A DNA stretch of 64,000 bases from Acanthosepion lycidas (GCA_963932145.1 CAWVQA010000111.1:1-64000); one strand, 5' to 3'; shown: positions 37,375 to 49,850, numbered from the stretch's first letter. Numbers and translations: made by a program. The notes: generated from the sequence alone by a model not told the origin.

Positions 37375-38130
37375 AATGGAGAGAGAAATCAACAAAAAAG
37401 ACTAGCATTGATGGATGTACTAATATCTTTATCAGAACCTGGGTTCAAGATATCCCTTTATCGCAAGCCAACATTCACCGAACTATACCTCAACTTCGAC
37501 TCCTAACAAAGTAACCTACAATATCGAGTAAAAGTCATGTGGCGATCCAGAGACATATGAACAAGAAATGGTCAGTATAAACAGTAGCCTAAAGCGTAAT
37601 AACTACCCTGGATATATGACAAAATCCCTCATAAACTGGGAAAGAAGTATACAAAATGATAACAACACTCAGAAAACAATCTCGGTCTTCCCGCCCTATG
37701 TGAACGGTTTATTGGGAAAGGTATAAAGGATCTGTGGTCTGTATATCATTAGAGCACCCTTCCGTGTAAACACCTCTTCCGTGTAAGACCACCTATAAAG
37801 GAGAACAAGATTAAGGACTGTGCGCAACATCATCCCGTGGAATTGTGGCAAGAAATGTGAAGGACAAACAGGCCGTCGCCTGAAGATAAGACTACAGGAA
37901 CACCGTCAGGACGTAACACGAGGGAAAATAGGAAGATCAGGCAAGGCTGATCATATATGAAGGGAAAAGGAAGATCACTGCCTCTGTGGGATCAGGTTGA
38001 TATAATAGAGAACATTAGTGAAAATACAAAAAACTTAAGGAATCAGCGCCAGACTACAAAAATCTCGGCCAAGCATAAACATGAATGAAATATGGGAACC
38101 AGTAATACAGAGAGCTGGTGAAAAACAACA
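37375..38130 (+). mobile_element. Penelope-like retroelement fragment (end of reverse transcriptase, linker, GIY-YIG endonuclease)
   Basis: The plus strand reads YRKPTFTELYLNFDS near 37458-37505, a hallmark after the catalytic part of Penelope-like reverse transcriptases. It is followed by a variable linker (about 37520-37690), FPPYVNGLL near 37690 and then a GIY-YIG type endonuclease region (about 37815-37990) with GQTGRRLKIRLQEHRQDV, GRSGKADH and a later EIWEPVIQ-like tail near 38085. In Penelope-like elements this endonuclease nicks target DNA for reverse transcription. The copy lacks the front of the reverse transcriptase and its frame is interrupted in several places, so it is inactive. 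A second fragment of the same family lies on the minus strand at 39045-39775. Confidence 0.8.
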
Positions 38131-38156
38131 ATAACAAAATTGTATATGCGCTCTGG

Positions 38157-38159
<3 letters not shown>

Positions 38160-38187
<28 letters not shown>
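38160..38187. repeat. (TA)n microsatellite, left of the MITE
   Basis: Alternating TA tract that continues on the far side of the inserted MITE. It supplied the TA target for it. Confidence 0.93.
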
Positions 38188-38189
<2 letters not shown>

Positions 38190-38259
38190 TTGGTGCAAAA
38201 ATAATTTCGTTTTCTCACATAGTAACATGTTAGAAAACGAAATTATTTTTGCACCAACC
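38188..38259. mobile_element. Mariner-type MITE, 72 bp, perfect terminal inverted repeats
   Basis: The element starts ggttggtgcaaaaataattt and ends with the exact reverse complement. Each arm is 28 bases (38188-38215 and 38232-38259) with no mismatch, around a 16-base centre. It is flanked by TA on both sides, the duplicated target of Tc1/mariner transposition, and sits inside a TA microsatellite. The end sequence closely resembles mariner ends such as human MADE1/Hsmar1 (ttaggttggtgcaaaa). There is no coding capacity, so it would depend on a transposase elsewhere. The absence of any arm mismatch suggests a young insertion. The transcript would fold into a near-perfect hairpin. Confidence 0.93.
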
Positions 38260-38261
38260 TA

Positions 38262-38263
<2 letters not shown>

Positions 38264-38325
<62 letters not shown>

Positions 38326-38328
38326 ATG
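38264..38328. repeat. (TA)n then (GT)n microsatellite
   Basis: About 42 bases of alternating TA run into about 20 bases of alternating GT. It is the right-hand continuation of the tract that the MITE entered. Confidence 0.93.
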
Positions 38329-38339
38329 TATTTACTGTA

Positions 38340-38640
38340 CAATTACGTTTATAAGTCCCCAAAATTAATTCACTGAAGTCTCTAAGGACACCTGTGTGTG
38401 GATAAAAGTGTTGCTTAAGGGATCCAAAAGAGGAAAAATAAATAAATAAATAAAAACAAAGTTGGAGGCTTGCGAATTAATATCCAAACTCATGACACGT
38501 GGAATTAGAACAATATACCCCCATGGATTAAATAAATGGTTTGGCTCGAAATTCTAGCGTATATCACCTGAAGAAGGCCTGAGCGTACAACGTCCGAAAC
38601 CTCGTGAATATAGCAATAAAGATCAGGACAACAGCCCGAA
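38340..38640 (+). other. Probable Penelope-like 3' non-coding region with a hammerhead-like core
   Basis: The stretch lies downstream of the plus-strand Penelope-like fragment. It contains ctgaagaaggcctgagcg at 38568 followed by cgtccgaaac ending at 38600. The order C-T-G-A-n-G-A, short stem, G-A-A-A-C resembles the conserved core of the hammerhead ribozymes known from Penelope-like elements, and similar GAAGAAGGC..CGAAAC blocks are common in their 3' regions. The canonical CTGATGA has an A in place of its T here, and stem II pairing is weak by eye, so ribozyme activity is not claimed. The rest holds an aaataaataaataaat run and no gene. Confidence 0.4.
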
Positions 38641-38644
38641 CAAT

Positions 38645-38705
38645 ATAATATATATATATGTATGTATGTGTCTGTACACACACATATATATATATATATA
38701 TATAT
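38645..38705. repeat. Compound TA/TG/CA microsatellite
   Basis: tatatatatatgtatgtatg then cacacacatatatata. A purely simple-sequence tract between repeat fragments. Confidence 0.9.
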
Positions 38706-38934
38706 TGAATACGGCCAACAAGAAAGATTCTTTCATTCTTTTCTATCTGATAAAAATAAGGAAACCAAAAATGTATCTGGTAAGTTGTGAATTATTAAAA
38801 AATAAATTGGTACGGTGGTAATTTGCAGTTTAAGATCATTCTTGATTGTTATATATATATATATTTATATATATTTCTTTATTCTATTTATCTGGCCTTT
38901 CCTTATTTTGTTAACAAGTTTTGTTCCGCTAGAG
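38706..38934. other. Short unclassified stretch
   Basis: AT-rich sequence with a short TA run at about 38850-38872. Nothing else is recognised. Confidence 0.5.
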
Positions 38935-39010
38935 CAGTGGTTCCCAAACTTTTTTTTTTGGGGGGGGGCGCATTTTCGCTATGAAAACTCACTTGTGCCT
39001 CAACAAATGT
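38935..39010 (+). mobile_element. hAT-like terminal sequence (single end)
   Basis: cagtggttcccaaactt at about 38935 followed by T and G runs matches the common end sequence of non-autonomous hAT transposons (CAGTGGTTCCCAAAC type). No matching inverted end or 8-bp target duplication was found nearby, so it is one end of a truncated copy, or a chance resemblance strengthened by the simple-sequence tail. Confidence 0.45.
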
Positions 39011-39044
39011 TGTGATAAAAAGTACATTTAAAAGTAAAACAACA

Positions 39045-39775
39045 AGGGGCGGTGATCTCACTTTTCCCTTCATATGTGGTCAGCTCCGCCTGATTTTTCT
39101 ATTTTCCCTCGTGTTATGGTTTTACGATGTTCTTGCAGTCTTAAGGGAGCAGTCCGTTTTTCCTTTCTTACCAAAACTGCAGGGGATGTTGAACACATAG
39201 TCCTCAATCAAGTTCTCCTCTATTTCTTAATCGAAAGAGGTGTCTGCGAAGTTTTCATTAACTTTTGAAGGTGTCCAGATGTTATATAGATCACAGATCT
39301 CTTGTATTTTTTCCGATAATCACTTCATATAAGTTGACCGAAGCTGTTTTCTGAATATTGTTATCCTCTTGTACCCTTCTATCCCAGTTTGTAGGAGCTG
39401 CTGTCATGTACCTAGATTAGTTGTTACGTTGTAGAGTACTGCTTATACTGACCATTTCTTGGTCATATGTCTCTGAATCACCACTTATGACTTTTGCTCG
39501 ATGTTGTAAGCAGCGGACAACTCCTTTCTTTACACTGTATGCCTGTTAGGAGTTGAAGTTGAGGTATAGGTCAGGGAATGTTGGCTTGCGGTATAGGGAT
39601 GTCTTGAAGCTATACTGTGTTCGAGATATTAGTGCAGTTTGCGAGTTTGATGTCGTTTTCTCTGTCCAACTGGGAACTGTTTCGATGATCTTATTGAGTT
39701 CACTTGGTTCAGGAGAAATTGGACTTCTTCCTGGGTTGACCAGAGTATGAAGGGGTCATCTACGTAAAGTAAATG
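39045..39775 (-). mobile_element. Penelope-like retroelement fragment, minus strand
   Basis: On the minus strand a YVDDPFILW segment (YVDD at 39755-39766) matches the catalytic YxDD box of reverse transcriptase with the downstream spacing found in Penelope-like elements. The following sequence passes through the taccgcaagccaacattc equivalent of the plus-strand copy (about 39575-39592), the linker, and ends in a GIY-YIG region. Near 39045-39090 it matches the plus-strand copy's gctgatcatatatgaaggga segment in inverted form. It therefore belongs to the same family as 37375-38130, with the 3' ends of the two fragments facing each other. The reading frame is interrupted repeatedly; it is a dead copy truncated at its 5' side. 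Confidence 0.78.
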
Positions 39776-40317
39776 TAAGAATTTTGGCTTCTAAGAATAA
39801 AAGCTCCTTTTTTAGAAGCGGGTATAAATAATTTAGAAATATTATTTTTGTTATAAATTTCTATATTTTAGGACTGATATCATTAGTTAACGAACTTATT
39901 TCATATTTCTTCAAAACAATTGTTCTCGTCTGGCATTACTACACTACAACAGTAAAGTCAAACGGAACCGAAAAAGTTCTACAGAATTATCTAAATAAAT
40001 CAAAATAATGTACTTAATTAGATTCTGTGAAAACTGCCTGTACCGAATTATTTATTTTAAACAGATGAAAAACAGCAAATTTTAAAAATAAAATTATTTG
40101 TTGTAGTAAATAACAATTCGGAGTAAATAACAAACATTAGTTAATTAGTTTTTTTTTACATGGTAACTCCGATGTATTAATGTCTAAAAGTTTGAAATTC
40201 AAATGGACTTTTCATAATGGTAAAAGGAAATTTAGAAAATTGATGTCTTGCTGAACATGTTGTTTATTTTGAAATATTATAGAATGTGATGTTGAAGAGA
40301 AAAATAATAAAATGTAC

Positions 40318-40425
40318 TGCCTAGCGCAAGGATTGAACTTACAGCATTCAGTTAACGAGCTAGCGATGTCAGCTCTTACTGACTTAGTGCAAATGTCACC
40401 CCTGTTGACTGAAATATGATCATCC
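40318..40425 (-). other. Possible tRNA-like / SINE remnant
   Basis: Read on the minus strand, tagctcgttaactg (about 40349-40362) precedes aagttcaatcc (40329-40339), resembling degenerate A and B boxes of an RNA polymerase III promoter. The spacing is shorter than usual, no cloverleaf forms by eye, and there is no poly(A) tail. A functional tRNA is very unlikely. Confidence 0.25.
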
Positions 40426-41980
40426 ATAGAAGCTGTATAAAAGACAAGACTTTTCCTCTCTCATTAAACTTTTTGAGTTGCCGGGGGAATTTTTGTCACT
40501 CGTCATAAGCCCCCCCCTCTCTCTCTCTCCCCCCACTAAAAAAACAAAAACAAAAAAAAAACCCCGAAAAAATCAAACCAGAAACAAACCTCAACTGGTG
40601 TTTTTATTTGCCGAGAAAAGAGAAGACGAAGAAATCAAAACAAGTAAAAGAGAGATCAGAAAAAAGACTTAATTTCAACTATGAAAGGTAACCGAACTTC
40701 TTTTCCTTTCTTTAAATTTTGAATATTACTGTTTAAAATTGAAACTTTAAATACACTTCATAGACATTTGATCATCTAGTTCCTCTTGTTATTAACAGCG
40801 TTGAATTTATTCGTCGCTGTTAAAAATTGTTTGCCATGAAGTCCTAAAATTAGAGAAATTATATAACCACAAAGTAGGGTTTTTGACAAAGAGGGTTTTT
40901 CCAAAGAAATCAATTTATTCAAATTTCCCCATGTATAATACGCATAGGTTGATTTTAGTTACGAAATGACTATTCACCACAAACAGACGTCAATTTGACA
41001 GAAACATTCGGCGATTGCGACCGCATAAGGATGTTAAATACAATACTTATAAATGTAAAATAAAATAAGAATTATTATAAAACTAAATTAGAATATTATT
41101 CTATGTTTAAAACCATTTTGTTAATAAGAGTAGGAAACACTGGCCGTAATGAAATTGGGGAGGTACAGTTTATGGGGTTTGATTACCAAACAAGGGGTGC
41201 ATATTCTACGTGTGTAGAAGCATTTTTCCCACATTTTCAGCCAAAATTTTAGGGGTGCGTATTATGGAAGAAGTCGTATTATACTATGTACCTCCACGAA
41301 ATCGCTAAAAAAAAGAGCATAGCTTGATGAAAAAGACGCCAATCTTGCCGAAAACAAAATTTTATTGTCTAAATGCTTATGTTATTAAGAGGAAAGACCA
41401 AAGTTTTTTTTTATTTTTAAAAATTTTTCCTTTTTAGAACATACTAAATTTTGATTAAAAAACCTTGTTTCTGTTTGTATCAGCGGAACTAGTAAATAAC
41501 AGACAATTTTTAGCGTTTTTTTGGTATGACACACATTAATTTGAAAAATCGTGCAAAAATAGAAATAATTGTCGGATGTTAATGAAACTTTCAGGAACTA
41601 TTCACAGATGATCGAAATTATTATAAATGTTGTTTTTATTAAGGTCATGGTAGAAATATTTTTTTAAAATATTTATTAAACTAATTTTATGAAAACGCTA
41701 GAAATTCGATCGCATCAGGTTTAGTGATTACAAAAATTAAAAGCACAGGGCTTTGAGGAATGCAAAGCATGTCTTTTTTTGTTTTTAATTGGAGCCAACG
41801 TACCTGAAAATCATCTCTGAATTGTAACATACAAATCTCTATAAAACAAAGATATTATTTAATTTCAAATACTTTTATTTGCTTTTAGTTGTTTTTATGA
41901 ATATGGACAATATTTCCTGAAAGCAAAAATTTTTTTCGATGAAAAATGAATTTTTAATACAATTATTTATTTCTTTAATT

Positions 41981-42075
41981 ATAATAGATTTTACATTTAA
42001 ATATTATAAAATTAGTTAAAAGTTATTAGTTATAATAGATTTACATTAAAATATTATAAAATTAGTTAAAAGCCC
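41981..42075 (+). repeat. Local tandem duplication of ~51 bp
   Basis: ataatagattttacatttaa starts at 41981 and a close copy starts at 42032. Both run through atattataaaattagttaaa. Two short differences separate them. No other copies follow. Confidence 0.9.
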
Positions 42076-45000
42076 CATCGGTTTTCCTAAGTGTCCTTAT
42101 GAGATAGATCTTTTTTAGCGCGTTGTAAATTGTATCATTTTGACTAATCAGAAGATCCACAGTAATTAAGAAATGTAATTATGTGCTTATAACCGGGCTG
42201 TAATTATAAAGTGCGGAAGACCAACCAGAATATAATTAAGTTGCGTTATTTGAGTTAAGCATTGTTCTCCGCTGTTAAGGCCTTTACTTTTGCGGAACAC
42301 GTGTGGAGAAGTTAATTTGATTTTACAATTTCAACTGAAAAGGGTACCTACAAGTATCAGTATCATCTTATGAATTTTATATTAATCTCAGTTATGACAT
42401 TTTTCCATAAATGAAATATCAAAATTAATAAAATGAATGCAAATACAAATAACAGTAAAATGTAATAAATGTACATAAAATTGTAGTATTTTATGTACAG
42501 TTCTGATAAAATTTCATAAGAAAGGTACCTATAAATGAATTAGATACATTTCTTAGGAAATATGAAATTTAATGTCACTCTTAAGTCTTATTTTAATTTC
42601 TTTATAATATATTTTCCATAAAGCATCATAAACGTAAAGATGAAAGCTAAGTACAAAAAAATTAGACCGCTGAAAGTTTTCGTTAAAAATAACGAGGTAA
42701 ATAATTTGTTCGCTTAAATGTAAATTATTTCACTTTTCTCCTTCCGTAGAACAAATTAGCCTCATGGAATTCGTAAATGTGTCATTCATCACCTGTCAAG
42801 AGACGCGAAAGTTTGACCTGCTTTGTTTTATTTTCAAATTACATCTTCTTGCCACAAAAGCTAAGTTAAGTTTGGTTGAAAATATTTTAAATAAACATTA
42901 TAATGTCTGATTTTCTTAAAATAAGTTTTGAAAAAATGATAATTGATATTTAAAAGAATTTCAAAGTGAGATTTCTAGTTTTTTTTTAAATGGAAAAAAT
43001 GGTCAATTTTGCTGTCTCAAAAAAAAAAAAGGTACTTATATTATACGTGGGGAATTACGTTAGTTTGCAAAATTGAATGAAACATAGTTTGTAAATCTTG
43101 ACAAAAAATGTTAGTGATAACACCCTTCAACCCTTCAGTAATCCTCTACTTCGAATGGCTCTTAAACCGTCTATAAAAAATCCTTTACAAGTCATAAATG
43201 AAGCAAATATTTTAAATTTCTTCAGAAGCTATTAAAGTAACTTTGCTAGCACAATTCTTTGTAAACATCTGATGATATTTTCTGGTAGAAACAAAGATCC
43301 ATTATTGCTATTGATTTGTGATATTAACATCTATGGAATATGAAAAACAACATTTGGGGAAAAACATTACTTTTAGAGTCTCAGTGGTTGATAGTTGTTT
43401 TCTGCACTGTCTACAGCCCATCTAACCAAGTGGCTCCTTTTCATTTGAAATTTTTCATAAATTTGAAATCAGTAGATGCCGTTTATGTTTCAAACTTTCA
43501 GTTCAAGCATTATGTTTAGGAATGTTATCTTTTATTAATTTTTGATAGATATCTGATGTTACTTTTCACCACAGCAGTAAACAATACGGATTGGAAATAA
43601 GGAATAGACTCCAGGTGAGATATTACTTTCAACCTTTTTACTTGAGGAAATCTATGTTCAGCTGCTGCTCTACAGATTAAGCTGCTGGGACTTTTGTGAT
43701 TGGCAAAAGACCCAGTTTAACCATTAAACTTTTACATTTTCCCCTTGGATGTTTGATGCCATACTTGCGATTATTTTTAGCACTATTATTATTAGTATTA
43801 ATAGTGGTGGTGGTAATACTGATTTATTCTTTATTAGATAAAATATTGTCAACCAATATTAATTTTTGATTAGTATTGTTGAGAAAATGCTCCCAATCCC
43901 CAAAACGAATGGAGACTAGTCAGGTTGAGCAGAGAATGGGGGAGCAATAGCACTTATCTCAAGTTGCAAAATATATTGCCACTTCTCTGTGATGTATAAA
44001 TATGGAAGGTAAATTTAGCAATAAAAAAAGATTTTTCCCTTCTTTTTATGCAACTTCAGGGATCACATAGTAAACCTGTCATGTGACCACTGTAACTCTA
44101 AAGGGTTAGTACAGAAAATAACAAGCTTTTGTTTAGTAAGCATTTGAACAACTCAAGGTAAATACTCTTCTCCTTTCCTGTCTGACCAACAGTTAATTTC
44201 TCCACAGTATTTCTGTCAGCTTTTTTCTCTCTTAGTATTTGTAGTAATATTATCTGGAATTTTTATAAGATGAAGCATCGACAGTCATTAGTCAATTTTG
44301 ACTTACTTAATTTCTATTGTTTTTCATCAAGTAGTATTAGTTTTAAAAGCATTGAAAATTATAGTTTTCATCTTTTTGTTTCATCTTAATTTGACTTGCT
44401 TTTCAAAACAAGTATTTTGAATGTTAGTCTCTGATTAGAATTAAACAAAATGGATTGGAAATTAATTGTTGACAATGCTTCATTTGATAAAAAAGCAAAT
44501 TCTCTTCCAGTTATATTCCTCAATATACTCTTGCAAAGAATATTGATTTGTGCTACAATAATTGCATAAAACATTCAGTTGGCATTTGTTTTTGCTGTTG
44601 AATGAAAAGAAAACTCAATCATAAACCATGTGGTATTTAATGGAGCTTAAAAAACCAGGGTAGATGTACACTGATATTTCTGAAGAAATGTTAGCTGCCT
44701 TCATTGGTATTTATGAAATGGCTTAATCTTCCATAAATAATTTAAAGAAAGAACTGAATTTATTTGAATTATTGTTAACATTATTTTTTTTAACTAATTG
44801 TTCACCTAAAACAAGGCTCAAGAGCTACTCAAGGTAGAGGGTTACTGTTTGAAGTTGAGGCATGGAAGAAGAATAGGTAAAAATGGTTAACTCCCTGTAT
44901 AGCTGTACTTTATACATAAGGTCACAAACAATATATTTTCATAAAAAAAAAAAATATGAAAGATACATATTTATAGTAAAATTAATAAAAATTTATCCTC

Positions 45001-46205
45001 CGGGTCATATAGCAAAATTGAAAACATGGCATAGATTGTCAAAAAAGATTTTTAAAATTAAAAAAAAAACAATTTGGTATGATTAATTTCATTTATTGAA
45101 AAGAGAAACAAGTTTTTACTTCTCATTTGATTTTGTTAGGTTATTTGTTTCAAAAATGCAGATACGTAATTATAATTTAACCATGAAATAAAATCATTCT
45201 CTTTAATTTATAAATAATTCAAAAGAATGATATTATTTCATGATTTGAATTTTTAATATTTAGATTTTGATATTAAACAAGCCATTTGACTCATAAAAAA
45301 ACAACCAAACCAAATTGACTTTTTAATTCTATTTTCTCTGCTGATAACGTTGTTAGCACCTGGACATTCATGTATAAGATAAAGTTACATAATTCTGTTC
45401 TCTGATTTGTCAACAGAGAAGCTGTCTCAGCTAATCATTGGTTAATCAAATTTTGTATGCATATTAATATCCTTTTGGACTATATACACATCACTAAAAA
45501 AAAAATATCTATTTTTCTCTGAATAATAACCATTTATTTTTAGCATCCAATTCATACCCATGAATTTGTAGCAATCATACAGCAAGGCATCAGACTCTTC
45601 CTGTCTGATCTTCTGTGAGTGCCACCAATGGGAAGGGGGGGAAATTGAGCAGGAGAGTTAAATATGTAGAGAAATAAGTAGTCGTTCATCTGACAAACTT
45701 GTCTTTGCAATTGCAAAGCATTACCAGAATCACGTAGGAACAGTTGTGGAAAAGGAATACACTTTGTAAATAAAGAAAGTCACAGAAAAAATAGCAGTCA
45801 TTACATTCATATTTAAATTACAAGATGAAAAATAAATGGTAAATTTGACATTTAGAATTTTATTAAACACAATCTTATGTAATTGAAATAATTATAGAAA
45901 TAATCCAAAATCAAAAACTAAATTGATGAAGCAATTGAAATCAGTTTTTGTTAGCAATTTGTTTGACTGAAGAATGATATTAGCCCTGCATTTATCAATA
46001 GTCTGATACCATATATAACTATTTATTGATCTGTTCCATTTATTGATTTTGATGAATGTATATTGATCCAGCAGTTTGATTTTTTAATGCTAGAATATTA
46101 ATTGAATAATTTCCTTTGTTTATGGCATTTTCAGTTTTGATTTGCTCATCCGACCATCTCATCTCCTCTTCATCAAAATGTTTGCTGGTGTATAGAATCA
46201 GAAAA

Positions 46206-46640
46206 TTTTTTTTTTTTTTTTTTTAAGCATTTCACCCCATGCAAGGCGGAAGTCCTACTAGCACATAGGTGGTACAGTGAATGAGAGCAAGAGTAAAGTG
46301 GTGTGTTTGAGGAAAGGAGAAAGAGAAGGACAGGAAACTAGATCAAAGCATTAGAACATCTCTATTGACATATACATATTTGAAGATTGTAGCTATTAGG
46401 AAGGGAGTTCCACAGATGGGAAGTGCAAGATAAGAAGGTATTCGAGTAGAAGAGACGGCTACATTTAATAATTTCAACCTAGTAGCATGCTTGAATTCAT
46501 GCAGTTTGGGAACCAGAGAATGTAGTTCATCAGAGCAGTTGCTGTGAAAATACTTGTAGAAAAGGCAGAGGGAAGCAAAGATACATGTGTGAGAAAGTGA
46601 CTGTAGATGAGATGCCAGATCAGGACCCATCATATCCTAT
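46206..46640 (-). mobile_element. LINE 3' end: C-terminus, 3' UTR and poly(A)
   Basis: The minus strand has an open frame at 46343-46633 containing ASLCLFYKYFHSNCSDELHS and, later, a PSYLALPICGTPFL stretch. This is the tail after the reverse transcriptase in many animal LINEs, where a cysteine-containing CSDEL block and a LWNSLP-like motif are usual. Here the last motif has drifted to LPICGTPF. A 3' untranslated stretch (tgctagtaggacttccgcct) and 19 A residues (T-run at 46206-46224) follow, so the 3' end is complete. The 5' part is absent, the ordinary result of incomplete reverse transcription. No target duplication was recognised. The clade (CR1, Jockey or related) cannot be fixed. Confidence 0.7.
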
Positions 46641-48111
46641 TTCCGTCTCTGGATTCTGTTGAGGTCTTGTTACTTTTAGCTTTAATCCAATCTAAACTCT
46701 TTGTATTTCACAAACATTTTTTTTTAATTCAGGACACACTTGTAGAATAACTGAAATTCTGGGGCATACTTTAAATTTTAATAAGGAAATCATTAATCAT
46801 GAAATTTGAAAATAGGAAAATAATACAGAGGTCTCCTGAAATAAGCATTAATTACTTTTTTTTTTTTTTTTTTTTAGACATTACATTGCTTGGTGTCTTA
46901 ACTTTTAAAAAGAAAGATTTTTTTAAATATAAAAATGATCCATAAATTACTGTTCTGTTAATGTGGGGCACACCTTGATATCTTTCAGGGAACATTGATG
47001 TGAATGAAAGCACCAACTGATAAACAAGGATCTGAAATAATAAATGATAAAGCTATAAGTTACAATCTACTCAAAGATTCCTTGAAAGAAGTTAATGGCA
47101 AAAGCTTAAAAGCTGACTTCCTCTCTTCATGATGTAGGTAATCATGGCTCTCCACAACTTCCTATCCTTCATAGCTCTTAATAATTCTTCTTTTTGTTAT
47201 TTCTCCTAAACCTTGTTCCATATACTCAAGCTTACTAAATAGGTTATACATTGTTTTCCTCTGTCCCACTTGCCTTCTTTACTCATTATGTGCCAAGGAA
47301 ATTTCAACAGTCAACTTGTGTTAAGAATAAGTTTCCTTCTGGTTTCCATTTTCTCTAAAACTTTATTCTTACTTGTTACTTACATATTCAGTCCTTGGTA
47401 TCCTCAGTATCCTTCTGTAGAATCACGTTTCCGTTTTTTGAGGTCTCATCATTTTTCGGTGTTAAATTCTTTAATGACTATTAAGTGATAATACTAGAAT
47501 ATTGAATAATAAGTAATTTCATTTAATTAATTAGTTAAATATTATTGTGTTTTTATTCTCAGTCAGTAAAGATCCACGGTCATTTTTCAGTAAATTTGCA
47601 TATTAAGCCCCAGAAACCAATTGTAATGAAAATTTCCATTCTGGTGTAAATGTACATGATTATTCAAAAAATACCAATAAAAGTTTGCAGACAAATATGG
47701 TTTAGGAGTTACCATCAATGGTGAGTACTATGCCAACTTGCTGAGGCAGTTATAGCTCATAAATATAACATACTTTAAATAAATATATATATATATATAG
47801 TAAGTAATCCAAGTGAATCCTAGTAGTATAAAATATTAAAACTGATCCACAGAAGAGAGCTCAATATATTTTTATAGAGCAAACATGAATTACTGTAGAT
47901 AAAATTCAATACCCCATATGATATATAGCCATTTCACCCAGAATGGGCTTGTCTTTTTAAATACATTTACTCTTAGTTGTGAATTTCCCTCCTCTTTCTT
48001 CGTATTTACAAAATCATTGATTCATTTCTTTATCTAACTCCTTGGTGTTGACAAGCTGGTTCTGGGTAAAATGGCTCTTTATCCTATGCGGTATTGAATT
48101 TTATTTACTTG

Positions 48112-48114
<3 letters not shown>

Positions 48115-48149
<35 letters not shown>
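48115..48149. repeat. (TA)n microsatellite
   Basis: Uninterrupted TA tract of about 35 bases in otherwise unremarkable AT-rich DNA. Confidence 0.95.
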
Positions 48150-48153
<4 letters not shown>

Positions 48154-49850
48154 CAAAAGTCTCAAGCCACCCCCAGCATTAGCATGGGAAGAACTTGATA
48201 AAATAGTGAAAAAAATGAAATAGCGTCATCAGAAAAATGGATTCTCTTTTAACCAAATCTATATCAATAAGAGAGAACTTAATTTATATTAGTCACATGG
48301 ATATTGGATTAATTCAAGAAACTCCTTAGTAACCCATTAGATAAAACCGTGATATTACTGAGACATTTGGGATAGGATAGTGGATGGTTTCCTTCTTTGG
48401 GAGTGAGAATAGTATAATGGTGATAATTAATTGCCAATACCATTAGAATAAACGGTACACTGCATGATTTCACCCTCCCGCACTTGTGGGAAAGGACTCT
48501 GTCAGATATCTCATATTACAAAATATGTAAAAGTCTAGCTGTAGATGCCATGAAATGTTGCTTTGTTGATCTGACTCTCAAGAGAATGCTTATCCAATCC
48601 CAACAATCTTAACCTGTTTGAGTCTAGAGTCAACAGTTATCTTCCCTATATATGCTCATAAACTGAGTGGCTTTTGAGCCTTGCACAGGGTTAACGTTAT
48701 TCTAAAAAAAAAAAATGGGAAAAAACATCATGCAACTGTTGTTATTCAAATGTAATGCATGAATGAGGCTGCTGGCAACAGAAAATGATGAGAATGATAC
48801 AATGAAAGGCAATGTAATTCAATGCCAGTGCTACTCAACCTATCAGCCTGTGCATTGTATAATACACACTGCATTCTACAGAGTTTTAGAGTTGTTAACC
48901 CACAAGGGTACCATTATTGAGAATACAGCTTCAGTTACTTCATCTGGATCAGCAAACATTGGTCTGTCAAAGACTAGCACCATGTCTCTTGACCATTTCC
49001 AATTCTTTTGGACAGACATTTGAGTCTGGACAAATGGATAGAGAAACAAATACTTCAAAGAGAAAAGGAAAGCATATAGGAGCAAGTATTATTCTGAGCA
49101 ACCAAAGAAAGTTGTAGAGAGCCATAATTGCCCACATTCTGAAGAGACATAGCATGTAGGGAGAGAGAGTGAGAGAGTATTTTAATATTGTAAATGTTTT
49201 CACGATCCTACTGTATTCAAATTACACTTAAATTTCCATTTTTAAAATAAACATTTTGTGTTGATTAATGATGAACTTTTCCAAATTATGGACAATCCTT
49301 TGCAGACAAAGACAAAATTTCAATCACCCTGTATATTTAAGGATGTGAGCTCTTATAATTGTTTTTATTTATCGATAATTGTTTTCATTGTATGAGTATT
49401 GCTTGAAGAATGATAAGAATTTGATTTTACTAGTATTTGGCATTGTTTTTGAGTAGATGTTTAATGTTACTATGAGATCCTGATGCTGTTTATTAATGTT
49501 ATCTGATGGTACTCTGCTCCAGTAGGTGGCAGGTAAGTCCTCATGAGAATGTGGTTGTGGTATATCCTATATTAGAAGTTTCATGCTTTTGAATTACAGA
49601 GAAACATTCGCTGAGTGGGTAAGTATATTCATACACAAAATCAATCTTATTAAGGACTTGGAAGTTTAGGATATATTACATTTAATGAATAAGTTGAGAG
49701 TTTTGGATTTTTTATATTAAATAATGAATCTAATGTATTTATTTTATCGACTGGTTTTATATATCTATGTATGAACTTTTTAATTGCTGTTTTGAGATTT
49801 TTGTAAATATGGTGCATTTGATTTTGATAATATATGTTAATAGCATTATT

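Larger units (their letters stand above)
39776..46190. other. AT-rich intergenic DNA without recognisable genes
   Basis: About 6.4 kb of AT-rich sequence. Open frames are short, often lysine- or phenylalanine-rich readings of A/T runs, and carry no known domain. A possible decayed DNA transposon lies around 41150-41285 (ggggtgcatattctacg and ggggtgcgtattatgg), but its ends could not be set. A pyrimidine tract with ccccccc and ctctctctct is at 40509-40535. No convincing splice-bounded exon, tRNA or conserved motif was found. Confidence 0.6.

Noticed and set aside
37021-37395. Overlapping open frames of 75-110 codons on both strands
   Set aside because: The GC-richer repeat has few stops in all frames; no frame is conserved between its diverged units.
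40318-40425. Functional tRNA gene
   Set aside because: The box-like motifs are degenerate and too close together, and no cloverleaf forms; at most a SINE remnant.
44883-45086. 67-codon lysine-rich open frame
   Set aside because: Composition follows A-rich low-complexity DNA; no domain or initiation context.
48763-49203. Possible exon cluster from overlapping open frames on both strands
   Set aside because: Frames overlap in sense and antisense, are short, and show no recognisable protein motif or splice pattern.
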